The position numbers were made by a program, and so were the translations under genes. From Nocardioides marinus (GTDB lineage: Bacteria > Pseudomonadota > Alphaproteobacteria > Rhodobacterales > Rhodobacteraceae), in the NCBI GenBank assembly GCA_019801415.1, contig JAHVJD010000004.1, forward strand, positions 372,001-436,000: a stretch of 64,000 nucleotides of DNA, read 5' to 3'. The first letter of the stretch is position 1; each line of letters begins with the position of its first letter. The notes beneath the pieces are model-generated. The model had not been told where the DNA came from. It worked only from the letters and a program-made list of their open reading frames with translations, and searched no databases. Below, piece after piece: positions 1 through 10,188 of the stretch.

Positions 1-1016
1 GGGAAGAAGCCAGGCAGGGCGTTGGCAAAGATCTCGGCGAACTCGGGGCTGGCGACCCAGGTCAGGAAGGTCTTGGCGGCCTCCGGGTTGTTGGTGGCGG
101 CGTTCATGCCGATGCCGATGTCGGTGTGATCCGAGATATAGCAGGTGTCGCCCGCGTTCTGCACTGGCGGGTTGAACACGCCCATTTCGAAATCCGCCTG
201 CGCGTTGAAGCCGGAGATTTCCCAGCTGCCTGCCGGGTAGATCGCGGCGCGGCCCAGCGTGAACAGGTTCTGGCTGTCGGGATAGGTCTGTGCCTCGTAC
301 CCGTCACCCAGGTAGTCGGCCCATTTTGCCAGCGTTGCAAAGGGGGCGGTCCACTGCTCGTCGGTCAGCTTCTGCTCGCCCGCGATCAGCGCCAGGCGGC
401 CTTCTTCGCCCTTCCAGTAGTTCGGGCCGATGTTGTTGTACCCCATGGTGGCGGCTTCCCACTGGTCGTTGGTGCCCATCGCCAGGGGGATATAGCTGCC
501 GTCTTCCTTGATCTTGTCGAGCGCGGCAAAGAACTCCGCTTCGGTTTTGGGCTCTTCGATGCCCAGCTCGTCGAAGATCTCCTTGTTGTAGATGAAGCCG
601 TGGATCACGCTGGCCATCGGCATGCAGAATGTGGCCGAGCCATCATCGGTCTGCCAGGCGGATTTGGCGACATCCGGGAAGTTGCCCATCGCCTCCATGT
701 CGCTGAGGTCGGTCAGGTGACCGGCTTCATACAGCGCCAGCGAGGCGTCGAAGGGGCGGCAGGTGATCAGATCGCCGGCCGACCCTGCGTCCAGCTTGGA
801 GTTCAGCACGGCATTGTACTCCGCCGGAGCCGAGGGCGTGAACTTGATCTTGATGCCGGGGTGCTTGGCTTCAAAAGCGGGGATGATCTTGTCCTGCCAC
901 AGGGTCAGGTCGTCGTTGCGCCAGCTTTCGATGGTCAGCGTCGCATCTTCGGCAAAGGCGGCCGGGGCGCTTAGCGCGGTCGTGGCCAGCATGGCGATCA
1001 GGATCTTGCGGTTCAT
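1..1016 (-). CDS. Sugar ABC transporter substrate-binding protein (partial)
   Basis: Periplasmic solute-binding protein of an ABC importer (extracellular solute-binding protein family 1). The first 338 residues are visible and the C-terminus lies beyond base 1. A Sec signal peptide is clear: MNRKILIAMLATTALSAPAA, with likely cleavage after AFA near residue 22. The mature part reads as a family 1 lobe (ESWRNDDLTLWQDKIIPAFE, then YNKEIFDELGI and MGTNDQWEA). An SD-like GGGAG lies just before the ATG. It is 29 bp downstream of murQ on the same strand, so one transcript probably carries both, and permease genes would be expected beyond the window. By context the ligand is probably MurNAc, GlcNAc or a related amino sugar; this is inference. 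Confidence 0.9.
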   Translation of the reverse strand, partial: MNRKILIAMLATTALSAPAAFAEDATLTIESWRNDDLTLWQDKIIPAFEAKHPGIKIKFTPSAPAEYNAVLNSKLDAGSAGDLITCRPFDASLALYEAGHLTDLSDMEAMGNFPDVAKSAWQTDDGSATFCMPMASVIHGFIYNKEIFDELGIEEPKTEAEFFAALDKIKEDGSYIPLAMGTNDQWEAATMGYNNIGPNYWKGEEGRLALIAGEQKLTDEQWTAPFATLAKWADYLGDGYEAQTYPDSQNLFTLGRAAIYPAGSWEISGFNAQADFEMGVFNPPVQNAGDTCYISDHTDIGIGMNAATNNPEAAKTFLTWVASPEFAEIFANALPGFF

Positions 1017-1045
1017 GTATTTTCTCCCAGTTTTTCTTCTTGAGT

Positions 1046-1945
1046 TCAGGCAGTTGGTTTCTTCAGCTGCTCAAGTGCCGGGCGCAGTCTGTCGCTGCTT
1101 GCCGACAACATTTCGGTGGCCTGTGCCATATCGGTTGCGCCTGCGCACAGCAGGATGGCGGGTTTGACAGCCCCTCGCGACATCTCCAGCGCGGTGCGGG
1201 CCTGCGCCTGTGTTGCGCCGGTGATGCGCATCGCCACCGCCTCGGCGCGGGTGCGCAGCTTGGCGTTCTCGGCGCGAAAATTGACCATCATGCCGTCATG
1301 CACATGGCCCAGCTCGACGGCCATCAGGGTGGACAGCATGTTCAGCGCGATCTTCTGCGCCGTGCCAGCCCCCATCCGGGTCGAGCCGGAGACCAGCTCC
1401 GGCGCGGTTGCCAGCAGGATGGGGTGGTCGCTCAGCTCCAGCAGCGGGCAGCCGGGGTTGTTGGCGATGCCGACCACCGCGGCACCGGCCTTGCGTGCGA
1501 TGCGCGCCGCCTCGAGGGTGAAGGGGGTGGTGCCGCTGGCCGAGACCACGATCACCGTGTCATCGGGGGTCAGCAGCGCCAGGCCTTCGGTCAGGCCTTC
1601 GGTGTCGTCTTCAGTAGCGCCGGGCATGCGGGCGCTCTGCGGCAGGCCGCCCGCCATCAGGATCTGAATGCGCGACTCGTCGATGCCAAAGGTGCCGCCG
1701 AGCTCCATCGCATCCGCCGCCGCCATCAGTCCGGAGGACCCCGCTGCCACATAGTACAGATTGCCGGTCCCGCCCAGGCTGCGGGCCATGGCGCGAGCGC
1801 CGTTGCTGATTTCGGTCAGGGCGGCAAGGGGGCTGTCGGCCGCCTGCCGCTGGCTGTCTGCGAGCGCCCGGGCAATGGTGGTGAGTGGCTGGGTGTCCAG
1901 CCCTTCTGCCTGCGGATGCAGCTGTTCGGTGGTACGTGGCAGCAC
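1046..1945 (-). CDS. murQ: N-acetylmuramic acid 6-phosphate etherase MurQ
   Basis: Cytoplasmic SIS-domain lyase that cleaves the lactyl ether of MurNAc-6-phosphate, giving GlcNAc-6-phosphate and D-lactate in cell-wall sugar recycling. The 299 residues match family length. Visible MurQ signatures are AAGSSGL near residue 67 (sugar-phosphate loop), SASGTTPF, and the conserved GSTRMGAGTAQKIALNMLS block followed by HVHDGMMVNFRAENAKL. It is transcribed away from the kinase gene and shares a 167-bp promoter region with it. The ABC binding-protein gene follows directly. The product feeds NagA, encoded at 4800-5933. Confidence 0.95.
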   Translation of the reverse strand: MLPRTTEQLHPQAEGLDTQPLTTIARALADSQRQAADSPLAALTEISNGARAMARSLGGTGNLYYVAAGSSGLMAAADAMELGGTFGIDESRIQILMAGGLPQSARMPGATEDDTEGLTEGLALLTPDDTVIVVSASGTTPFTLEAARIARKAGAAVVGIANNPGCPLLELSDHPILLATAPELVSGSTRMGAGTAQKIALNMLSTLMAVELGHVHDGMMVNFRAENAKLRTRAEAVAMRITGATQAQARTALEMSRGAVKPAILLCAGATDMAQATEMLSASSDRLRPALEQLKKPTA

Positions 1946-1971
1946 GGGGGTCCTCCTTGTTGGCTGATAGC

Positions 1972-1987
1972 ATACCTATACAATACC
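1972..1987 (-). promoter_or_regulatory. Operator-like 16-mer, copy 1 (murQ side)
   Basis: On the minus strand this reads GGTATTGTATAGGTAT. It matches 14 of 16 positions of the plus-strand copy at 2093-2108, in inverted orientation. It lies 26 bp upstream of the murQ start. Each copy contains two GGTAT pentamers 11 bp apart, about one helical turn. A GntR-family regulator encoded at 2988-3743 is the likely ligand; this is inference. Confidence 0.6.
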
Positions 1988-2092
1988 ACTTGTCCATGGT
2001 TAATTTTTGAAAGGCCAATTCTGCCGATATTTCAGCAGATTGATCGGTGTGGTGCCGAGATTGGTCTGTTTTCGCCTTTCTTTTTTGCAAGA

Positions 2093-2108
2093 GGTATCAT
2101 ATAGGTAT
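2093..2108 (+). promoter_or_regulatory. Operator-like 16-mer, copy 2 (kinase side)
   Basis: Reads GGTATCATATAGGTAT on the plus strand and ends 4 bp before the kinase ATG. It is the inverted partner of 1972-1987 with two mismatches. A bound repressor here would cover the translation-initiation region of the kinase mRNA template and block the start of the right-hand operon. Confidence 0.6.
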
Positions 2109-2112
2109 TTTC

Positions 2113-2991
2113 ATGATGACTGGTATGAACACTCCCATTTTGGCCGTGGATGGCGGCGGCACCAACTGTCGGATCGCCTGTTGCGCAGGCGGCCAGCGGC
2201 ATGTGGTCGGGGTTGGGCCCGCCAATGTCGCCAGTGATTTCGAGGGTGCGGTGGCGCGAATCGTCGCCGGGCTGGAGCAGCTGGCTGGCCAGCTGCAGCA
2301 ACCGCTTCGGACGCTGTGCCGCCAGCCTGCCTACCTGGGGTTGGCCGGTGTGACCGGTCCCCAGATGGCGGCGCGGGTCGCGGAGGCGCTGCCGCTTGAG
2401 TTGCTGCGGGTCGAGGATGACCGGCGTTCCGCGCTGGTCGGCGCCCATGCCGGTGGGGATGGTGCCATCGCCCATTGTGGCACCGGCTCCTTTCTGGCGC
2501 TACAGCGGCAGGGCGCACAGCGCTTTGCCGGCGGCTGGGGTTCTGTGCTGGGGGATGAAGCCTCGGCGCAATGGGTGGGTCGCAAAGCGCTGTCCGCGGC
2601 GCTGGATGTCGTGGACGGCCTGACCGATTCGACGAATCTGACCGAGGCGCTGCTGCGCGAGTTTGATGGTCCGGCCGGTATCGTGGCCTTCGCCGGTCAG
2701 GCGCGCCCTTACGAGGTCGGCCAGGTCGCGCGCAAGGTCACGGCGGCGGCGGAAGTGGGGGATGCGGTCGGTGTTGCGCTGATGCGGGAGGCGGCGATGC
2801 AGTTGTTGCAGGTGCTGGAACGCATGGGATGGACGCCGGAGCTGCCGCTCTGCCTCACGGGGGGTATCGGGCCGCAGTATCAACCCTATCTGCCGGAGGC
2901 TGCGCGCGCGGCTCTGGTCGCGCCGCAGGGGGCGCCGCTGGAGGGCGCCATCACCCTTGCGCAGTCTTTTGCAGCGGAGGTGCAGTCATGA
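2113..2991 (+). CDS. BadF/BadG/BcrA/BcrD-type amino sugar kinase (GlcNAc and/or MurNAc)
   Basis: ASKHA-fold ATP-dependent sugar kinase of 292 residues. The N-terminal phosphate-1 loop AVDGGGTNCRIA, GVGPANVASD and the later GTGS and GGWGSVLGDEASA motifs are typical of the BadF/GlcNAc-kinase family. The ATG at 2113 is preferred because upstream codons in frame translate promoter sequence; ATGs at 2116 and 2125 are alternatives. Its stop overlaps the GntR gene start (ATGA). Bacterial members phosphorylate GlcNAc, and some (clostridial MurK) also MurNAc. Facing murQ and upstream of nagA, a dual role is plausible but inferred. Confidence 0.85.
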   Translation: MMTGMNTPILAVDGGGTNCRIACCAGGQRHVVGVGPANVASDFEGAVARIVAGLEQLAGQLQQPLRTLCRQPAYLGLAGVTGPQMAARVAEALPLELLRVEDDRRSALVGAHAGGDGAIAHCGTGSFLALQRQGAQRFAGGWGSVLGDEASAQWVGRKALSAALDVVDGLTDSTNLTEALLREFDGPAGIVAFAGQARPYEVGQVARKVTAAAEVGDAVGVALMREAAMQLLQVLERMGWTPELPLCLTGGIGPQYQPYLPEAARAALVAPQGAPLEGAITLAQSFAAEVQS

Positions 2992-3743
2992 ACGCGGCAG
3001 CTTTTCTGGCACCCGACGACTGGTTGAATGAGGCCGATGGCCCGCGTTACGTCCGGCTGCGTCAGCGGCTGGAGGAGGGGATCGAATCCGGGGTTCTGCC
3101 GCCCAATTCCTCGCTGCCGCCGGAACGGGAAATGGCCGAGATCACCGGCCTGTCACGGGTCACCGTGCGCAAGGCGATTCAGGAGTTGGTCAGGCGTGGC
3201 AGCATCGTGCAGCGGCAAGGCTCAGGATCCTTTGTGCGCGATGCCGCGCCGCGGGTCGAGCAATCCCTGTCGCATCTCACGTCCTTCAGCGAGGATATGC
3301 GCCAGCGCGGTATGGAGGTCAGCTCCAAATGGCTGGAGCGGGGCGTGTTCCTGCCGTCGCCGGAAGAGGTGGCGACGCTCGGGCTGGCGAGTGATGCCCA
3401 GGTGGCGCGGATCTGCCGTCTGCGCGAAGCGGGCGGGCGTCCGATGGCGGTGGAGCGCGCGGCGCTGCCGCTGGATATCCTTCCGAACCCATTGGCGGTG
3501 CGCGATTCGCTTTACGAACTGCTGGAGAAGGACGGGCTGCGGCCGGTTCGCGCGATCCAGAAAATTTCGGCCGTCAACCTTGGCCCGGCAGATGCCGAAC
3601 TGCTCGGCGTGGCCGAGGGTGACGCCGGGCTGCGCATCCAGCGGATTTCGTATCTCGACAGCGGCCGCGTGGCCGAGTTCACCCGCTCGCTTTACCGCGG
3701 CGACGCCTATGACTTCGTGGCCGAGCTGCGCTTGACCCCGTGA
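2988..3743 (+). CDS. GntR/HutC-family regulator with UTRA domain
   Basis: Transcription factor of 251 residues. The N-terminal winged helix includes GPRYVRLRQRLEEGI, SLPPEREMAEITGLSRVTVR and KAIQELVRRG; the C-terminal UTRA ligand-binding domain starts around residue 90 (LTSFSEDMRQRGM) and includes RLREAGGRPMAVERA. This matches the NagR/DasR/PhnF type, whose members often sense sugar phosphates such as GlcN6P or GlcNAc6P. It is translationally coupled to the kinase by a 4-bp overlap, so it is probably the local repressor acting on the two 16-mers between murQ and the kinase. The effector is unknown. Confidence 0.9.
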   Translation: MNAAAFLAPDDWLNEADGPRYVRLRQRLEEGIESGVLPPNSSLPPEREMAEITGLSRVTVRKAIQELVRRGSIVQRQGSGSFVRDAAPRVEQSLSHLTSFSEDMRQRGMEVSSKWLERGVFLPSPEEVATLGLASDAQVARICRLREAGGRPMAVERAALPLDILPNPLAVRDSLYELLEKDGLRPVRAIQKISAVNLGPADAELLGVAEGDAGLRIQRISYLDSGRVAEFTRSLYRGDAYDFVAELRLTP

Positions 3744-3774
3744 CCCCGAAACCCGACTTGAGAGGGCTGCCAAG

Positions 3775-4803
3775 ATGACGTCCACCAAAACCCTGATGCG
3801 TCAGGAAATCGAAGAGATCCCGGTCGCCGCGGAGCGCCTGCTGACCGGCGGCGGTGAGGCGGTTGCCGCCGCTGCCACGATGGCCCGTGCGGGCGGGATG
3901 CGGTTCATGATGTCGGTGGCGCGCGGCTCCTCCGACCATGCCTGCACCTATCTGAAATACGCCAGCGAGCTTACACTGGGCCTGCCGATGGCGTCGGTCG
4001 GCCCTTCGGTGGCCTCGGTGTACGGGGCGGAGTTGCAGGCCGCCGGGGCGCTGTGCCTCGCGATCTCGCAGTCCGGGCAAAGCCCGGACATCGTGCGGCT
4101 GACCGAAAGCGCGCGCGCCTCCGGCGCCAGCACCGTGGCGATCACCAATGATCCCAGGTCGCGGCTGGCTGGCGTGGCCGAGGCGACGCTGCAGCTCCAC
4201 GCCGGGCCGGAGCGCAGCGTGGCGGCAACCAAGACCTTCGTGACCTCGCTAATTGCCGGTTTGTGGCTGATTGCCGAGCTGAAGGGCGACAAGGATCTGC
4301 TGGCGGCGCTGCACAAACTGCCGGAGCATCTGGAGGCCGCCACCCGCTGCGACTGGGGCGCGGCCGCGGCGGCGATCACCGGCAGCTCCCTGTTCACCCT
4401 GGGGCGCGGCCCGAGCCTTGCGATCTCCAACGAGGCGGCGCTGAAGTTCAAGGAGACCTGCCAGATCCACGCCGAGAGCTATTCCTCGGCCGAGGTTCTG
4501 CACGGGCCGGTCTCGATCGTCGACAGCGGCTTTCCCGTCATCGCCTTTGCCGCTGCCGATGCGGCAGAACCGCTGCTGGCCGAGGTTGCGGATGCGCTGG
4601 CGGCCAAGGGCGCGCAGGTCTTTGCCGTAACCGATCAGGTCAAACAGGCGCAGATCCTGCCGCATGTGCGCACCGGCCACTGGCTGGCGGATCCGATTGC
4701 GGCGATCGTCTCCTTCTATGCCATGGTCGAGCAGGTGGCCGCGCAGCGGGGCATCAACCCGGATGCGCCGCGTCACCTCAAGAAAGTGACGGAAACGGTA
4801 TGA
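3775..4803 (+). CDS. SIS-domain glucosamine-6-phosphate deaminase (NagB-II type)
   Basis: Protein of 342 residues with tandem SIS domains, resembling the isomerase half of GlmS but with no glutaminase domain. Visible motifs are VARGSSDHACTYLKYASEL, AISQSGQSPDIVRL, AATKTFVTSLIAGLWLIAEL and LKFKETCQIHAESYSSAEVL HGP (the GlmS-like sugar-phosphate site). Stand-alone proteins of this shape beside nagA act as GlcN6P deaminases, releasing ammonia and fructose-6-phosphate. It lies 31 bp after the GntR gene, and its stop overlaps nagA by four bases. An agaS-like substrate shift cannot be excluded. Confidence 0.87.
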   Translation: MTSTKTLMRQEIEEIPVAAERLLTGGGEAVAAAATMARAGGMRFMMSVARGSSDHACTYLKYASELTLGLPMASVGPSVASVYGAELQAAGALCLAISQSGQSPDIVRLTESARASGASTVAITNDPRSRLAGVAEATLQLHAGPERSVAATKTFVTSLIAGLWLIAELKGDKDLLAALHKLPEHLEAATRCDWGAAAAAITGSSLFTLGRGPSLAISNEAALKFKETCQIHAESYSSAEVLHGPVSIVDSGFPVIAFAAADAAEPLLAEVADALAAKGAQVFAVTDQVKQAQILPHVRTGHWLADPIAAIVSFYAMVEQVAAQRGINPDAPRHLKKVTETV

Positions 4804-5933
4804 GCGCGCAGGCAACCCTCTATCGTGGCGGGCGGATCTTTGACGGTGTCCGCTTCCACGAGGGCGCAGCGCTGCGCACCGAGGCGGGTCGGGTCACCGC
4901 CCTGGGGCCGGAGGCCGAAGAGCAGGGCGGCGATATCGTCGATCTGAACGGCGATATCCTGTCGCCGGGCTATGTCGATCTGCAGGTCAACGGTGGTGGC
5001 GGGGTCCTGTTCAACGCCGAGCCGACGGTCGATGCGCTCGCCTGCATGGCCGCGGCGCACCGCTCGCTGGGCGCAACCTCGATCCTGCCGACGCTGATTA
5101 CCGATACGCCGGACAAGACACGCGCGGCGATTGCCGCAACGAAGGCGGCGATTGCGGCCGGGGTGCTGGGCATTGCCGGGCTGCACCTGGAAGGTCCGCA
5201 TCTGTCGGTGGCTCGCAAGGGCGCGCATGAGGCGGCACTGGTGCGGCCGATGGAGGTGGCGGATGTCGCCCTTCTGGTCGCGGCCGCGCAGGATCTTCCC
5301 GCACTGAAGATGACCCTTGCGCCGGAAAGCGTGACGCCTGCGCAGGTGCGCGAGTTGACCGCGGCGGGTGTGGTGGTCTCGCTTGGGCACACGGACGCGG
5401 ATTTTGACACCTGCATGACCTACGCCGAGGCCGGTGCCAGCTGCGTCACCCATCTGTTCAACGCCATGAGCCAGCTGGGCAACCGCGAGCCGGGCCTTGT
5501 TGGCGCGGCGCTGGCGGCGCCGGGGTTGAATGCGGGGCTGATTGCCGACGGCATTCACGTGCACCCGCAAGTGATCCGCGCCGCCTGGGCTGCCAAGCGC
5601 GGTCCGGGGCGTATTTTCCTGGTCAGCGACTCGATGTCGCCCGCGGGTACGGATCAGACAGAGTTCGAGCTGACCGGGCGCATGATCTCGCGCCGGGATG
5701 GGCGGCTGACGCTCGCGGACGGCACCCTGGCGGGGGCGGATCTGGATCTGACCACGGCACTGCGGGTGCTGACCGGCAAGGCGGATGTGCCGCTTGAGCA
5801 GGCATTGGCGGCAGCCACCAGCGTGCCTGCGGGGGTCGTCGGCTTGACCGGGGTGGGGCGGCTGCGGGTTGGTCGTGCGGCGGATCTCATCCGTATTGCC
5901 GGTGATTTGTCCTCCGTCGCCGTATTGGATTGA
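4800..5933 (+). CDS. nagA: N-acetylglucosamine-6-phosphate deacetylase NagA
   Basis: Amidohydrolase of 377 residues that converts GlcNAc-6-phosphate to GlcN6P and acetate. Motifs in order are GYVDLQVNGGGG, HLEGPHLS near residue 128, SLGHTDADF (metal-ligand His), CVTHLFNAMSQLGNREPG, GIHVHP and VSDSMSPAGTD, which carries the catalytic Asp. The start is fixed by the ATGA overlap with the deaminase gene. It is the last gene of the kinase-gntR-deaminase-nagA operon and joins the MurQ and GlcNAc-kinase branches, since both yield its substrate. The long frame open upstream of this ATG is antisense-like shadow within the deaminase gene. Confidence 0.95.
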   Translation: MSAQATLYRGGRIFDGVRFHEGAALRTEAGRVTALGPEAEEQGGDIVDLNGDILSPGYVDLQVNGGGGVLFNAEPTVDALACMAAAHRSLGATSILPTLITDTPDKTRAAIAATKAAIAAGVLGIAGLHLEGPHLSVARKGAHEAALVRPMEVADVALLVAAAQDLPALKMTLAPESVTPAQVRELTAAGVVVSLGHTDADFDTCMTYAEAGASCVTHLFNAMSQLGNREPGLVGAALAAPGLNAGLIADGIHVHPQVIRAAWAAKRGPGRIFLVSDSMSPAGTDQTEFELTGRMISRRDGRLTLADGTLAGADLDLTTALRVLTGKADVPLEQALAAATSVPAGVVGLTGVGRLRVGRAADLIRIAGDLSSVAVLD

Positions 5934-6070
5934 GTTGTCGGCGACATGTGCTCTGGTCCCGGCGCGCGCTTGCCGCATCTGGTGTGGCAATGCCTCGGAC
6001 GCTTGCAATTGCGCCGGGTTGCGGCAAGATGCCCCGGTCAGCCGCGCGGCGGAACTGCCTTGACTTGACG

Positions 6071-6098
6071 TATCGTTATCGTTACCGTTATCGATAAC
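6071..6098 (+). promoter_or_regulatory. CGTTATC-repeat/palindrome upstream of the Entner-Doudoroff operon
   Basis: Within the 287-bp gap between nagA and zwf, three CGTTA(T/C)C heptamers follow each other, and the last forms the perfect 12-bp palindrome GTTATCGATAAC at 6087-6098. A centre of CG flanked by A/T-rich arms is typical of LacI-family operators. It lies about 120 bp before the zwf start, suitable for control of the operon. The regulator is not encoded in this window. Confidence 0.5.
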
Positions 6099-6220
6099 AG
6101 AAACACCTGCCCGCTTGCATTGGCTTCCCGGCGGCGGCATGTCAAACTCAGCCGTGGCGACGCCGGGCTGATGGTATGCGTGAACCGGGCCGCCGGCCAG
6201 GGCTGACAGAGGTTGAATCA

Positions 6221-7681
6221 ATGGTTTCGCGCGTCATTCCCGTCGCTCCTTTTGATCTGGTGCTGTTCGGTGCGACCGGCGATCTTGCGCGTCGCAAGAT
6301 CCTGCCGGCCCTGTTTCACCGCTTTCAGATCGGTCAGTTCGGCAATGACTGCCGTATCATCGGCACCTCCCGCACCGAGCTGAGCGGCGAGGAGTTCCGC
6401 AGCCAGACCGCCGAGGCCATTCGCGACTTTGGCCAGGATGTCGAGACAACCGCCGAGGAGATCGCCGAGTTCACCCAGCTGTTGGACTATGTTGCGGTTG
6501 ATGCGCGCGGCACCGGTGGCTGGGACCAGATCAACGAAAAGCTGCGCGATGATGCGGTGCGGGCCTTCTATCTGTCGGTGGGCCCGTCGCTGTTTCCCGA
6601 TATCGCCCGCCGCCTCAGCGAGACCGGCATCGCCACACCGGAGAGCCGGATCGTTCTGGAGAAGCCCTTTGGCCATGATCTGGCCTCGGCGCAGGAGCTG
6701 AACGCCGCCCTGCGCGCTCATTTCCAGGAAAAGCAGATCTACCGGATCGACCACTATCTGGGCAAGGAAACCGTGCAGAACCTGATGGCGCTGCGCTTTG
6801 CCAACTCATTGTTCGAGCCGCTATGGAACTCCTCCCATATCGATCACGTGCAGATCACCGTGGCCGAAAGCATCGGCGTCGAGGGGCGGGGCGAATACTA
6901 CGACAAATCCGGCGCCATGCGGGACATGGTGCAGAACCACCTGATGCAGCTCTTGTGCCTCACCGCGATGGAGCCGCCGGCGCGGTTCACCCCCAACGCG
7001 GTGCGCGACGAAAAGGTCAAGGTGATCGAAGCGCTGCGCCCGGTGCCGCAGACCAGCATTGCCCGTGGCCAGTACCGTGGTCGCAGTGATGGCGGTGCCG
7101 GGGACGGGTACCGCGACCATGCCGGCAACCCCGCCAGCCGCACCGAAAGTTATATCGCGCTCAAGGCCGAGGTCGCCAACTGGCGCTGGGCCGGCACGCC
7201 CTTCTACCTGCGCACCGGCAAGCGCCTGCGCGAACGTGTGAGCGAGATCGCGGTGTTCTTCCGCGACCCGCCGCACAATATCTTCGAAGGCTCCGGCCCG
7301 GTGCATGGCAACGTGCTGGTGATCCGCCTGCAGCCGGACGAGGGCATCACCCTGCGCACCACCATCAAGGATCCCGGCCCGGGCGGCATGCGCCTGACCG
7401 GCGCCAACCTCGACATGACCTTTGCCGAGGAATTGCCGGAATCGGGCCGCCCGCAGGACGCCTATGAACGGCTGATCATGGACGTGATCCGTGGCAACCA
7501 GACCCTGTTCATGCGCGGCGACGAGGTCGAGGCCGCCTGGGCCTGGGCCGATCCCATCATCGCAGGCTGGGAAGAGGGCGGAGAGGCGCCGCAACCCTAC
7601 GACAGCGGCAGCGCCGGTCCCGATGACTCGCTGTTGCTGATCCACCGCGACGGCCGCCGCTGGCGCGGCATCGGCAGCTGA
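6221..7681 (+). CDS. zwf: Glucose-6-phosphate 1-dehydrogenase
   Basis: Oxidises glucose-6-phosphate to 6-phosphogluconolactone, the entry to the Entner-Doudoroff and oxidative pentose phosphate routes. It has 486 residues, the usual length. The nucleotide loop [10 protein letters not shown] lies at 17-26, EKPFGHDL near 147, and the active-site signature RIDHYLGKE at about 174, with [16 protein letters not shown] later. The ATG at 6221 has AGAGG upstream; an upstream in-frame ATG at 6176 lacks support and would add a non-conserved leader. First gene of zwf-edd-eda-pgi. The expected lactonase gene pgl is absent from the operon. Confidence 0.96.
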   Translation: MVSRVIPVAPFDLVLFGATGDLARRKILPALFHRFQIGQFGNDCRIIGTSRTELSGEEFRSQTAEAIRDFGQDVETTAEEIAEFTQLLDYVAVDARGTGGWDQINEKLRDDAVRAFYLSVGPSLFPDIARRLSETGIATPESRIVLEKPFGHDLASAQELNAALRAHFQEKQIYRIDHYLGKETVQNLMALRFANSLFEPLWNSSHIDHVQITVAESIGVEGRGEYYDKSGAMRDMVQNHLMQLLCLTAMEPPARFTPNAVRDEKVKVIEALRPVPQTSIARGQYRGRSDGGAGDGYRDHAGNPASRTESYIALKAEVANWRWAGTPFYLRTGKRLRERVSEIAVFFRDPPHNIFEGSGPVHGNVLVIRLQPDEGITLRTTIKDPGPGGMRLTGANLDMTFAEELPESGRPQDAYERLIMDVIRGNQTLFMRGDEVEAAWAWADPIIAGWEEGGEAPQPYDSGSAGPDDSLLLIHRDGRRWRGIGS

Positions 7682-7719
7682 ACACCCGCAGCAGGACAGA
7701 CACCGGAAAGGCATCTGAC

Positions 7720-9531
<1,812 letters not shown>

Positions 9532-9534
9532 GCA

Positions 9535-10188
9535 ATGCCCATAACCGCACAGCAAGCCAGCCAGCGGACTCGCGAAATTTGTGCCATGGCCCCGATCATG
9601 CCGGTGCTGGTGGTGGAGGATGCTGGCCACGCCCGTCCCTTGGCCGAAGCCCTGGTCGCCGGTGGCCTGCCTGCACTGGAGGTGACCCTGCGCACCGCAG
9701 CCGCGCTGGATGTGATCCGCGAGATGGCGCAGGTGCCCGGCGGCGTGGTCGGGGCGGGAACGCTGGTGACCCCTGCCGATGCCGAGGCCGCCAAGGACGC
9801 GGGTGCGCAGTTCGGCGTCTCGCCCGGTGCCACCGACGCGCTGCTGGACGCCTGTGAGCAGATCGGCCTGCCGATTCTGCCCGGTGCCGCGACCGCCAGC
9901 GAGGCGATGCGGTTGCTGGCGCGCGGCTATGACATGTTGAAATTCTTCCCGGCAGAGGCATCGGGCGGCGCGCCTGCGCTGAAAGCCATCGGGGCGCCGC
10001 TGCCGCAGATTTCCTTCTGTCCGACCGGTGGCGTCAGCCCTTCCAATGCAGACAGCTACCTCAGCCTGTCCAACGTGGTCTGCGCCGGTGGGAGCTGGGT
10101 TGCCCCCAACGATCTGGTGCAGGGGGGTGACTGGGGTGCGATCAAACAGCTGGCCGCAGAGGCCAGCCAGCTAGGTGGCCGCAAATGA
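9535..10188 (+). CDS. eda: KDPG (2-keto-3-deoxy-6-phosphogluconate) aldolase
   Basis: Class I aldolase that splits KDPG into pyruvate and glyceraldehyde-3-phosphate. The 217 residues fit the family. Visible are the catalytic Glu in LEVTLRT, GAGTLVTP, SPGATDALL, the Schiff-base Lys in MLKFFPAEASGG and the phosphate-binding FCPTGGVS. It starts 3 bp after edd and its end overlaps pgi by ATGA, implying translational coupling of the lower Entner-Doudoroff steps. Confidence 0.96.
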   Translation: MPITAQQASQRTREICAMAPIMPVLVVEDAGHARPLAEALVAGGLPALEVTLRTAAALDVIREMAQVPGGVVGAGTLVTPADAEAAKDAGAQFGVSPGATDALLDACEQIGLPILPGAATASEAMRLLARGYDMLKFFPAEASGGAPALKAIGAPLPQISFCPTGGVSPSNADSYLSLSNVVCAGGSWVAPNDLVQGGDWGAIKQLAAEASQLGGRK

